A program made the translations under genes and the position numbers. A stretch of DNA of 64,000 nt from Takakia lepidozioides (Eukaryota > Streptophyta > Takakiopsida > Takakiales > Takakiaceae): positions 1,736,001 through 1,800,000 of the forward strand of contig CM060731.1 in assembly GCA_030704615.1 (NCBI GenBank). Direction: 5' to 3'. Shown here piece after piece: positions 31,855 through 43,143 of the stretch. The notes under the pieces were generated by a model. The model saw only the letters and a program-made list of their open reading frames with translations. It was not told the DNA's origin and did no database searches. Each line of letters begins with the position of its first letter. Position 1 is the first letter of the stretch.

Positions 31855-34643
31855 TCATTTTCTCAGTTCTGGACGATGAGACACCCGCCTCAGAGCCGAG
31901 TAAATGTGGCTAACAGGGGGAAGGGCAGACATACGTTCTCTCCCAGTTAGTTTTATTTTCCGCCGAGCTTGAAAATGTTCCACAAAATCATTTTTCCTCT
32001 TCAATGTCATGTTGTTGTTGTCTTTTACACGATTGAACGCTCGTGCTGTAGTCGGGTGTAACATGCCGGAAGCTTTTTTGATGAGGATGTCCTGCAACTG
32101 CCCTCGGCAAACACGCACCGCAAACAAGCAATGGTGTATAAGGTATGCGTCGTTGTGTACAAGGTCAAGTAGGTCGGTTATCTCCCGTTTCAAAATAGCT
32201 TCCAACAGGTCTGGCGTGAGCAATGACTCCGCCGTGTTCGGGGTTGCGCTTGCACGCACATTGTCGTTACCGCTTTTGAGGTCACATGCTGCCATGCTGT
32301 CGTGTTCGTCCAAATTCTCCAACCCACCATGAACAATACCGAGGTGGGTACCACATGTCCGGACAATGAGACCATCTTGCATGTCTGGTTTTAGCAACTT
32401 TATGACCGGAACCTGGTGCTTGCACAGATTGCCTTTCAGCGCCCACGGGCAGGTGCAACAGGCCCAATGCGACTCTGGATTGAACACGGTGTACGTTGTA
32501 TTAGGATCGGAGGAGCTGATCACGTAAGCAGGCTGCCCAGGCGCTGCAGGCAAAGTCACACGTGAAAGAGGTATGTCATGGGCTGCACATATTGCACTGG
32601 AAATGTGTTTTTTCTGTTTATCGTTGCGAATAAACCCATGCGTCTTCAGATGAATGCTGTACCAGTAGTAGATAAGTACACGCCCAGTCAACTCCCATAT
32701 GAGCCAGTTGGCTCTTCGACCCGTCATTTTGCCTTTGCCCATATTAAGTCTCGCCTTTAAGTTTCCGTGGTATGTCTCGATACTTGCATTAGTATCTTGG
32801 CTTGCATGTGGAATATTGTGGGCAACAGTACACCATATAGCAATTTTGGGAACCCAGTACACATGAATATAGTGGAGGAACAACTGACCAGCAGGATATT
32901 TCTTTTTCATTGACTTCAATTTTTTCTTAACCCATTTCACAGCTTCGTCTCCTTTCTGCAGTCCACCTCTGCAGTACATAAGGTCGCCCATATCTGCCAA
33001 CAGTTTCGAGGATGTTCCCGGATCACTGATTTTCTGGCATGATTGCTTGACCCAGGCCTTCCGTACAGGCCAAAGGCAGAGGAAAATGCATACTCTGTGA
33101 AAACAGACCTGCATGTGGCCACAAAGTCAGAAGTGCCTGGACCGGGCATTCGTATTCAGCACTGCCACAAGCGTGAGACCAAACAGGGCAGACCAAATAG
33201 GGCAGACCATATAGCAGACCCTGGAGCGGACCATAGGGCAGATTGAGATGTGGTATACCGGATTCAGCACTGCCACAAGCGTGAGACCAGACAGGGCAGA
33301 CCAAATAGGGCAGACCATATAACAGACCGTGGAGCAGACCATAGGCCAGACCATATGGCAGACCATAGGGCAGATTGAGATGTGGCATACCGGATTGCAT
33401 TGATTTCTGCTTCAGCGTCGTTGACAATGAAGGCATTTGGCCGCCAGGTGGGCATTTCCTTAAGGAGGGCATCACGCAATGCTAACATCCACGGGATAAG
33501 GTCTGATGTTCGATTGTGTGCTGACAATATGTATGCAACCGGAATTCCGTTCAACCATTGGTCGAACACCATCAACGTGTACAAGGGGAACTGCATGAAA
33601 TGACAATTCGTAATTAGCAGACCAGTATCGTGCCGACAGGCCCTATTTTAACAGGGTGTACTAGCACAGGGTGAAAACGCACAGGGTGTACTGCAACTGG
33701 GTGAACACGCACATGGTCTACTATAACAGGGTGAACACGCAAAAGGGTCTGCCCTAAAATAGAGTGCAGTGGAAGGTCTGCTGGAACAGGGTGTACTGGG
33801 ACATGATCTACCACAGTTAGATCTATCGGGATTGAACGAAAAAGCAATGCACCACAGGAGTGGGAGACCATTGTAGTATGCTATCATGCTAGCAGAAGCC
33901 CGTGGAGAGGGTCCACGGCAGACCTTGTGATGGTTAGTTCCAAATGTAGCATCGCAAGCTACGATGCGCGCATGGCCCAAGTCCAATATCTTCTGCCGCT
34001 GCAAAGGAGTCTGAATCCCAATGGTGAAGGTCAAATCTCCATCAAAATGTTGAAATGTGGGTATCAATGATTCTTCCTGGTAGAAGAAGACCGAGTCCGG
34101 GTTTTGATCTTTCCACATACGGACGGATTGTGCGTCATCAGCGTGTTTTTTGAAGGTCTGCCAGGCTCGTTTTTCAGCAAGATTTCGGACATCTTGCTCA
34201 AGGAGAAAGTCGTCGCGTGTCCATGCGTCTCCCAAGCCACTGTCCTTGAGTTCAATCATGACTTGCGCGACACTCAAGCCTCGAGACAAGCATTCCATGA
34301 TCCACTTTTTCAACTCCTCGCTAATATGTGGAGCATAAGCATATCGACTGAACTGGAACTCAGCATATCCGCCATGAGAGGGTTTTCCGGACACATCCAG
34401 GTGTTGCATGTTGTTATAATATGTGATGACCCCAATGTCTGGACAAGATAACCTTGCGAGACTTTGAAACAACAGAGACACCCACGTTTGTAAGACTCGC
34501 CGTATTGGCTTTTCTTTCGTCTTGGACCTTTGTGAGGATTACTGCTTCCAACCCTGACGTCCGGACCTCCTCGCTTGACTTTAGGATCCGTGACAGTCAA
34601 ATTGTTGGTGCGCTTGTCATTTGGACCATAGCAACACTGATAC
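31855..34643 (-). CDS. Mutator-like (MULE) transposase with SWIM zinc finger
   Basis: Three exons fit in phase: about 34643-33924, 33590-33391 and 33094-31855. Exon 1 codes for a Cys-containing DNA-binding part ('KRGCLCCFK', 'GVITYYNNMQHLDVSGKPSH') and the first DDE block 'RIVACDATFGTN'. Exon 2 gives 'FPLYTLMVFDQWLNGIPVAY' and 'WRPNAFIVNDAEAEINAI', the second acidic block. Exon 3 starts 'VCIFLCLWPVRKAW', carries the helical region with an acidic site near 'NASIETYHGNLK', and ends in a SWIM finger (CCTCPWALKGNLCKH), which helps contact DNA. A single frameshift lies near 34458; otherwise all frames are open for about 700 codons. Oddities: Pro replaces the usual His in 'LW-H-VRKAW', and Asn stands in 'VNDA' where VDDA is common. 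The introns are rich in CAGACC, and the donor at 33923 is itself within GGTCTG. Confidence 0.8.
33153..33391. repeat. 109-bp tandem duplication inside a MULE intron
   Basis: Two copies beginning ATTCAGCACTGCCACAAGCG (33153 and 33262) contain runs of GGGCAGACCAAATAGGGCAGACCATATA and end in GAGATGTGG(T/C)ATACCGGATT. The second copy's end coincides with the splice donor of exon 2 (minus strand GTATGC), so the first copy carries a duplicate donor-like site in the intron. Confidence 0.8.
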
Positions 34644-35570
34644 CTGGATAGGGTTATATTGGAGTATGTCATTGACACCCATGGCAAGCACAAGCACAGG
34701 AACAAAGAGGCAGTGCGGGAATATGGTGCAGACATGACAAAGGTTAGACATGTGTTAGCTCTTGGAGCTCTTCGCGGTCCGGGCTTTGCGTTAACATGCA
34801 CATTTATGTAAAATTGGGTGGAACACCCGTCTCTACTCTCCTCTCCAAGTACAAAGTCGGGCACTCTCTCCCAGGGAATACAGGCCGTGCAGACCCGCAC
34901 TTGAGAGCCCATGTATCCAGAGCGACTCTCGTTCTTCCAGTAAAGGTCTTTGCAGGAAAAAGACCCATCTTTTGGTGTTTGAAGACATTGTCGCAATGGA
35001 CGTATAAGAAAGCTTTCTGGTTGGGCATCGACGGCCGCTGCCACATACACTGTAGTACCCCTTCGCGCACTCGAAAGCACCTGCAATACGACCTGCAAAG
35101 GTGGAAGCGAAGGACGACAACACACACGTTCTTGGCAGGAGGGAAGCGCGTTGGCAGGAACAGACCAAAGGGAGGAAAAGATCGATGAAACAGTCTTCGC
35201 CCACGATTGGCGGCCATTGCCATGCCCTATCTGGGCGGCTATGATAGTAGCGCGACATCATGGTGAGACGGGCGCCACATCATCTGGGGTGCGTTTGGGT
35301 CTGCCGGATCGGGCTGCTTGGCGGCAGACCCAGCAGACCCAACAGCGGGCAGACTGAGCTTGGGCAGACCCCAGCCCGGGCAGACCCACTGGGGACCGAT
35401 GGTGGGCGGGCGGGCTGGGCGGTGTACGGGCTGGGCCGCGGGCGGCTGCGGGGCTGCCGACCGCCATGCGCGGCTGGGAGGGGGGTGGGCGGGTGACCCC
35501 CGCGTCCGTGCGGCCGTGCGCGCCCTGTCCCACACGCGACATAAACTCCCAATTATTAAAAAATGAGAGG
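34644..35570 (-). other. 5' region of the MULE gene and GC-rich flank
   Basis: On the minus strand a frame at 35223-34804 ('KAFLYVHCDNVFKHQKMGLF' and on) reads well and may be an upstream exon of the transposase or the start of a second ORF. At 35280-35540 the DNA becomes very GC-rich with GGGCAGACC and GGGCTGGGC motifs and frames open in all directions because of composition. This may be the element's terminal region; I could not pair it with an inverted copy. Confidence 0.35.
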
Positions 35571-36763
35571 CGTGAACATATGATAGAAAAACCCCAAAAC
35601 CTGGGAAATAACAAGGGAGGGAGGACAGGAAGCAAGCTAAACTAAACTATTCAAACTTATCAATCATCCCAACCTACTGCCTGAAATAGGTCAGAGGGCA
35701 ACATGGGTGTAACGTCCGGGAGAGTTGGGAGGTGGGATGAAGCCGATCCAGCTACGTCCGCCCGATGTAAAACGGCCGTTAACGTTGTACTTCTGACCAC
35801 TAGGTTTTGAATCGATCCATGCAAATTATTTTGAGTTCCCAGGTATTCAAAGTTCGAATTTCCTGGAGCAGGGTGCAAATCTTTGGGGATTCGGGCGCGC
35901 CATCACACTCATCGCATGGCGTTCAGGATTCTGCGTTTAGGTCCACTCTTCAACAGCTGCTCTTGCATATGTGTTGTGAGGATTGCAGATACAGATACCT
36001 GCTCTTCCTTAGCTTTCACATGAAGTAGACATGAAGTAGGTGGAGGTCGTCAAGCCCTGTGTAGTGATGCCGGGCTCAGCATGCCTTGGTGCTCTATGGG
36101 ATCTACAGAGCACTCTTGTTCTGGTGTATGTGTAGGGTTTGTCCTCTGGTTGTGTTTGTGTGCTTTGTGAATATTGCTATTGCGATCACTACAAAGGAGT
36201 GGGTGAGATAACACTATGAAACACACGTGTCATCCCGTGTCACTTCTCTGATTCCTTCTCTGCTTTCTATGTCCCTTTTGCAGTTGAATGTGGGATGACA
36301 TGAACACGCTCAAGTGTTGATTGTGCGGGTTTTCAAGCTGCGAGGAGTTTGCGGGCAGATATCGATACGAAGGAAAGGTATTGGGGAAAAACAAACATGA
36401 ATTGTATTTGTCTTTCAGGTGAATTATATTTACCGACTTCCTCATTTTAATTTGAGCAATGGACGTTTTTTTGTAGGTAATTGTCCTCCTTCATTCCCAA
36501 TGCAGATTGGTGGGTGCACTATCATGTATGACATTGGAGATCCTATGATGACCCGATGCAATGTACTTTCTATCTCGTCCACCGTCCCAAAAACACACTT
36601 GGACTGTTCGGTACGCTCAATTATTTCAAGTTCAATTCAATCAAATCTGGAAAAGAAATGGCTGTTCACATGTGGACAACTTGTCGGCATGATATTAGAG
36701 GGTCTAGATTTATAAATTAAAAAGAATTGTGAATAGCTTCTTAAAAGTGCTTGTACTTACTAT
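35571..36763. other. No gene seen between the MULE and the PPR relic
   Basis: The DNA returns to average composition and the CAGACC motif disappears. Short frames are present (36419-36715, for example) but show no motif. It probably includes the lost 5' part of the PPR gene or its promoter. Confidence 0.35.
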
Positions 36764-39172
36764 TTGCAACTATCATGCAGGCTGGGGTTTCAATTGTGGA
36801 ATCATACACAGATGTTTGTTCAGAATCAGAGTGGCGACCTAGGGATGGCTCTTGGGATGTTTACCATCACCACTGCTTTCAACGAAGGGCCAGGTGAAAA
36901 GGAAAGGGAAGCAGGTAACAAGGTCTCTTTTCGTTTAACCGTACTTTGTAAGGAGGGACTCCTGAAGGAGGCAGTGCACATGCTGGGTATAGTCGAACAA
37001 CAAGGGGTTCAGGTATACTCCAATACTTATGCCTGTCTCTTGCAGGCATGTGCTAAGAAGAAAAACTTGGCATATGGCAAGCAGGTCCATACCCACATCA
37101 TCAAAAGTGGAATCAATGTAGACATGTAACAACCTTGTCAGCATGTATTCCAAGTGTGGGAGTGTTATGGATGCACTCCAAGTGTTTGACAAAATGCTGA
37201 AACGCAACATTGTAACGTGGAGTGCAATGATTGCAGGATTGGCTCAGCAAGGCCACTGTGCAGAAGCTTTTAAACTGTTTCGGCAAATGCATGAAGAAGA
37301 CATTAATCCAAACAAGAACATGTTCACAAGCATCCTCATTTTTTGTGCAAACCCTGCAGCTTTGGAGCAGGTGCATGCTGAAATCATCGAAGCTTGATTT
37401 GAATCAAATGTCAAATGGGGACTGCTCTCCTTAGCATGTATGTCAAGTGTGAGGATTTTGCGAATGCGCGGCAAGTGTTTGAGAATATCTGTCAGCGAAA
37501 TGTTGTCTCGTATAATGCAATGATTGGCGGTTACTCGCACTATGGTCATCATGAAGAGGCACTTCAACTCTTTTGTCAAATGCAACTGGAAGGTATAAAA
37601 CCAGACAAGATAACCTTCATGAACACCCTCAACGCATGTGCCAGCCCAACAGCCTTGAAAAAGGGGAAGTGGATGCATGCCCAAGTGATCAGAGCTAGGC
37701 TTGAGTCAGATGTCTGTGTGGGGACTGCTCTTGTCTGTATGTATACCAAGTGTGGGAGTGTTGTTAGAGCATGCCACGTGTTTGACGCTATGTCGGAACG
37801 TGATGTGTTTGCATGGAATGTGATGATTTCAGGATGTGCTCAAGAAGGGCATGGTGAAGAGGCATGTGAACTCTTTTGGCAAATGCAAAGAGAAGGGTTG
37901 AGGCCTGACAAGATTACCTTCATTGCCATCCTCAATGCATGTTCCGCTACAGTAGCTCTGGAGAAGGGCAAGCAGGTCCATGCTGACATCATGAAAGCTG
38001 GATGTGACTCAGATCTCCCCGTGTGCACCGCGCTTATTAGCATGTATGCGAAGTGTGGGAGTGTTGTGAGCGCCCGTCAAGTGTTTAACGGGATGGCTCA
38101 ACAAGATGTGGTCTCATGCAATGCACTGATTGCAGGATATGCTCAGCAAGGGCATGGTGAAGAGGCATTAAACCTATTTTGGCAGATGCAAGGAGCAGGT
38201 GTGAAGCCAAACAAGGTCACTTTGATCAGCATTCACAATGCATGTGCCAGCCTAGCAGCCCTAGAAGAGGGCGAGCAGATATCTGCCCATATTATCCAAG
38301 CTGGATTGGTGACAGATCTCTGTGTTGGAAATGCCCTTATCAGCATGTTCTCTAAATGTGGGAGCATTGGGAGTGCACGTCAAGTGTTTGAGAAAATGCC
38401 CAAACGAGATGTGTTCTCATGGACTGCAATGGTTGCAGGATATTCTCAGCATGGGTGTGCTAACGAAGCCTTCCGACTATTTGAACAGATGCAATTAGAA
38501 GGCGTGAAGCCAGACATGGTCATATTTATTGGTGTTCTCTCTGCATGTAGTCATGTGGGCCTGGTGGATGAAGGCTGTCATCTCTTGCAATCCATGAGTA
38601 ACCATTATAACATCATACCAACACAGAAGCACTATGGCTGCATGGTTGACCTTCTTGGCCGTTCAGGAAATTTGGATGAGGCAGAAGACTTAAATAACAA
38701 GATGCCTTTTGAAGCAGATGCATCTGTATGGACTGCCCTGCTGGGTGGCTGCAGAATTCATGGCAATGTGGATTTAGCAGAACGTGCAGCAGCATCTATT
38801 GTCAAACTGGAACCATTTAGCTCTGCAGTGTATGTGCTGCTGTCAAAAATCTATTCTGCGGCCGGAAGATGGTATGATGTAGCAAAGGTGAGAACAGTTA
38901 TGGAAGAAAGGGGTGTGATAAGGAGGCTGGATTGAGGTTAAAAACAGGTACATGAATTTGTCGTAGAGGACATATCACACCCAGAAAAAGAGAAAATCTA
39001 CTGCAGGTTGGAGAGTTTGACTGTACAGTTGAAAGTGGCTGGATATGTGTTTTGCATGATGTTTATCAAGAAAAAATGGAAAAGTCTCTCTGTCACCACA
39101 TCAAAAGCTGGGCAGTGGGTTGCAGGGGTTGCCAATCACCTCCGAGAATGGAATCTGTGGGATTATTGGTGA
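36764..39172 (+). pseudogene. PPR protein relic, PLS class with a gutted DYW domain
   Basis: This is a pentatricopeptide-repeat protein of the organelle RNA-editing type. Repeats of about 35 residues run throughout, with the usual 'GKQVHADIMKAG', 'LISMYAKCGSVVSARQVF', 'NALIAGYAQQGHGEEAL' and 'MQxEGxKPDxxTF' phrases, giving roughly ten PLS triplet elements, then an E-like region ('WTALLGGCRIHGNVDLAERA') and a C-terminus. The main frame is 37415-38935. Upstream a 1-base shift occurs after 'SGINVDM' (near 37128); a Gly-to-stop TGA and another shift lie near 37395-37412. After 38935 the frame shifts twice before 'VHEFVVEDISHPEKEKIY'. The DYW deaminase is cut down: the HxE zinc-catalytic part survives only as 'CHHIKSW', the Cys motif is gone, and the chain ends 'LWDYW'. 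It lacks introns, as PPR genes often do. It cannot edit RNA as it stands. Confidence 0.85.
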
Positions 39173-39739
39173 TGGCTACTAATTCAAACAATATCTTCTA
39201 CTCTTAGGCGTGACGGTGCTCAGTGCTCTTATAGTTCTTGTCACGGAGTGTTGAACACTGTCAACCCCTAGTTCTTATTGTTCTTGGGGTGTTCTCGCAT
39301 CCACAGTATTTGGGAGCTGGGGTTTGCAGCCTCATGCATCTTATGGGTTTAATATTTCGCATTAATAAAGTTGTATAGGACATCTTATGAAAGGAAAAGA
39401 AAGCAAAGATACCAGATACCAAACTGTGAAATTTTTTGCCACATCATATCCAGTAGCTCTGTCCCATATGTTTTGGGTAAGCATTGGCCTCTTCAAGTGT
39501 AAAGAGGCCCTTAGAAACAAAGTTGCTGTATGTTCAAGAAATATGGGAACTGAAAGCTACTTTCTTTGTACTGGCAATCTCAAATAAACTCTGATCAGGT
39601 TTCATTATCTCCTGTGATCAGACTGTTGAGTGCAAACTGCCAACTCTGGCAGTACATTTTCCAATCTGGATCATTACAAGCAGATGGCAACTACTTGCAT
39701 TGGCTTTTTCCTAATGCATTGTTGGTTTGCCAAGAAAGG
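39173..39739. other. Intergenic; no gene seen
   Basis: The PPR relic (plus) and COQ6 (minus) converge here. I see no coding frame or repeat. A possible polyadenylation signal AATAAA lies near 39363 on the plus strand. Confidence 0.4.
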
Positions 39740-42700
39740 TCAGCAACTGCCCATTGCATAGGAAATAATCTGTCTTTTCAGAGGGCCCAGGAGGTGTACA
39801 GTGTTGAAACCTGCTGCACGTGCTAGATTTAAAGGTCCAAAATCTGTAGAGAAAAGCTTTTGAAATCCATCCAAGACAGCCATCATCACTACATTGGGTG
39901 CCTTCCGGTCTCCCTCATACTCCTCCAGCACTGCAACCTGCAGTATATATATGCTTTAAGCAAATGCTCTTGCAAGGTAAGTATGTCTATGAAGGAGCGA
40001 AGAGACTACCAGGCTTGCATTCTTAGGTAACTAATTCAAGATAAAAGATAGACTGCTTTAAACAAACACGGTGGGACCGTACCTCCCCAATATCACAGCC
40101 TGACTCAACACCTCGCCGCAACACTTTCACCAAGGCCGCAGCGTCTCCAAAGCCAAGGTTAACTCCCTGCCCGGCAAGTGGATGCACAGTGTGAGCTGCA
40201 TCGCCTACAAGAGCAACACGGTTGCCCACATACTTGGTTGCATGCAAGAGTGACAACGGGAATGAGAGACGCTCAGTCACACATTCTGTGACTCGTGGGG
40301 GAACCTGGAACTGCTCCACCACAGATGGCGCAATACGCCAAGACATTGCTATCCCACTCCTGAGAAGCTCGGCAAACCTTGAGTGTGGCTGTGGGCCGTA
40401 GTCCTCCAGCAAAGCTCGGTTTGCTGCCACCACAAAGTCATCGGTGGACATAGACTTCAAATCCTGGGCAGTTTCAGGAGAAGTTGACCACACAATGTTG
40501 CTATAGGTGCCACCCATGGGGAGTAGTGCAAAAGGGCCCGAAGGCAGAAAGCGCTGCCAAGCTGCAGCATGTTCACTCTCCACCCGTACTGTACATATCA
40601 CAGCTGTCTGCCTGTACTGCCAACCTCTTGTCTGCAAGCCTGCCATTGCTCTCACTCCTGACTTCCCTCCATCGGCTCCCACCTGCACCCAGATCCCTGC
40701 TCCAAAGTCTTACAACTCTTCACTTCCACATGAGGAAACTTATTTGTGTGTCTTTAGTCTTTATCTGTATAATGTGATTGGCCACGCAACCATCACACAG
40801 CAATGCATGTTGCATCTGTTCCAGCAAAAGGACAATAAAGGCAAATGTGAGATGTGCCAGACAACAGAGTGGCCTTATGCAGTCCCCAAGCTTAGTCATG
40901 CTTACCACAAGACGTCCTCGTAGAGACCTGCCATTGTCAAGTTGAACCTGGGCCCAATGTTGTCTTCCATCTACCTCTGCCTCCTCACTTGGTTGCAAGG
41001 AAGTTGAGGTGCTGTTTTGGCTGCCTACTCGCTCCATGTCACCCATGGAAGATGTGGAGGCAGTCACAGATGATCTTTTGGGAGATGGAAAGATGACTGA
41101 CTTCACTCTTGCTGGATTAATAATCTCAGCAAACCCTGAGCACTGCATTCCCAGCCTATCAGAGCCCATTGGAACTATTTCACTATGTTTTTCATGACAA
41201 AAAAAAGTTCAAAATTTGGATAGGACAAGGCTTGGCTAGAGAAGGGCAGACCTGCAGGTGAGAGCGAAGTGCCGAAAGCAGCACTTTGTTTTCCACCACA
41301 TATCTGTACCCACCAACCAAGCATGCCACCCCTTGTTAAAGCATTGCCATATGTATTGGAGGCCCATTGGTGGCATTGAAGGAACAAGCGAATGAGGCCC
41401 ATTTGACCGTCTGTGACTTTGAGGGAGAAAAGAAAAATCAACCTCTACAAACATGAGGGCACACACCTTTAAAAGATGAAGACAACACAATGCCTGGAAC
41501 ATCTTACCCAAGCACAGGCTCACCAACATCTGCAGCCTTGTAGCGTGTATAACCCAATCCTGCATAGTCCCAAACCTGCCACATTCCACTACTCCCTCAG
41601 TCACCACCCCTCTCATGGGTGCAAGAGAGGCAACCTACTCTATAGACTTTGAAACCCACTCCCAGTCTGGAAACATCAGAGGAGTGGAGGCGAGGTGGAA
41701 GGGAGCAGAGCAGTTTGGGACCACAGCAGAAGGCTACTCCGGTATTGGGGACCTACCTGTAAAAATGAAGTTGACTGTGACCTTCCAAAATTCTCAAAAA
41801 GCTCTCTACCATAGCATCCATATTATAAATATTCACAGTGAATTTCAAACCCAAGGAGGCCAAAGCTCGAGGTTCCTGAACTGGACAAAAAGGGGTGCAG
41901 TGAAGATGTGTTTAAAGTTTTCAAAGAGGGCTTCTAGTTCACAACCCTGGCAAATGCATCAGCCAACTTCTCTCTCCCTCCCTTTTCTCTCCACAACCAT
42001 GGGCCCTTGGGTCCGCCGTGCATGTAAATAAGTTTCCTTGCCTCCAAGCATCCTGTTTGACCGAAACAGAAAAAGTGAGCAAGGGTTGGATTGGGCAGGC
42101 ACTTAAATTCCACCACCAACGATAGCCACTTGTCCCTTAATCAAACAGTGCTTAAAAAGGAAAGTATTGTTATAATGAGGCCTGTATACCTGCATGCAAT
42201 CGAACGGTGCAAGCCTGGCTGTTTGGACCCCTTCCCAGGCTCCCACTTCTGCATTGCATCCACACAGTTCTATTTTCAATTAAGGGCATTGTACAAACAG
42301 AGTGACTGATTATCCCTCCAAACCGGAAGACAAATCTCACTACTTACAAACACATCTCTTCCCTCAAAGCCTCAAGCCATCTGTGCAATCACTCACTTCA
42401 ACTATCTCATCGCAAGGAAAGGTCTAAACCATAGTTGCCAAGAAACACAATCTTGAAAAGTTGTACACACACACAGAACAGTGCCAGACATGCCCAGTTC
42501 TGTCCTGCACCATTTGCCTAAAGGTTTGACAACTCTGCAAGTTATTATATGGGAAGCTGTAGCAAAGCACAGACAAGACCGCGTGTTGCAAAACATCCTG
42601 CTGAAAGACAAAACATTATTCAAGAAAACCTGAGAGGGCAACTGAACAAAGGTGAGTTAACAAGGGGTGGACCTTGAAAAAAGCGAACAGTGGTAGGAGT

Positions 42701-43143
42701 GATAGCACTGACGCGCTGATCCGGCACTGCACATTTGGAGAGACTTGGCGCTGCCGCAGCGCTATCAATCAGAGCAACCCTCAATGCTCTTGTTAGCGGC
42801 GAGCTTGCTGAAAAGCCAGCAACAGACACAAGGGAGAGGAAGTGAAAGTGTAAGTTTCCCTCACCTCTCAATACAAGATGCCACCAGACTGTGAAACTGC
42901 CCTGTCCTCTGCTTCCAAGGGTTGGTGACAAACCCCAGACAAGGGTACATTGCAAAGATGTCTCATAAATCTCTCTGTAACTAAAATTCCCTCTCCCATT
43001 CCTGGAAGTACACAAAGTATACTACCATCTCTCAACAAAAATGATTTGAGCCAGTGGTTTGAAAAGTTAGATCATACCAAGGCCACAGCCGACGGCAGCA
43101 CCAACCATTCCACCCCCGACAATGACCACATCGTAGTCGTCTG
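39740..43143 (-). CDS. COQ6: COQ6-type flavin monooxygenase of ubiquinone biosynthesis (5' exon uncertain)
   Basis: COQ6 hydroxylates C5 of the benzoquinone ring in ubiquinone synthesis at the mitochondrial inner membrane, using FAD. Seven exons are visible: 43143-43078 ('DDYDVVIVGGGMVGAAVGCG', the FAD dinucleotide fold), 42807-42673 ('SSPLTRALRVALIDS'), 41575-41508 ('VWDYAGLGYTRYKAADVGEP'), 41303-41252 ('VVENKVLLSALRSHLQ'), about 41200-40906 (a substrate-side region with a Ser/Thr-rich insert), 40682-40083 ('VGADGGKSGVR', then 'RVALVGDAAHTVHPLAGQGV', the second FAD motif) and 39937-39740 ('KRQIISYAMGSC', stop). Phases agree for the last two joins and for 41508 to 41303. One small exon near 42600-41600 was probably missed, because the block before VWDY is absent. 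The mitochondrial presequence should lie upstream (see 45247-45359). I see no stop within exons, so the gene looks functional. Confidence 0.85.

Larger units (their letters stand above)
28650..35400. repeat. Domain saturated with the hexamer CAGACC/GGTCTG
   Basis: CAGACC or its complement occurs dozens of times. The densest parts are 29140-29920 (mostly CAGACC, often as CCAGACCAGACC), 31160-31840 (GGTCTG, often CATTGGTCTACTG), 33170-33370 and 33600-33930, and 35330-35390. It is rare in the CACTA DNA to the left and in the host genes to the right. It covers an unrecognised gene, a MULE transposase gene and its introns. Imperfect trains such as CAGACCAGACCAGACC suggest growth by slippage plus dispersal. 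Confidence 0.8.

Noticed and set aside
35239-35635. Overlapping Pro/Ala/Arg-rich frames on both strands
   Set aside because: Explained by GC-rich repeated words; no domain or start context.
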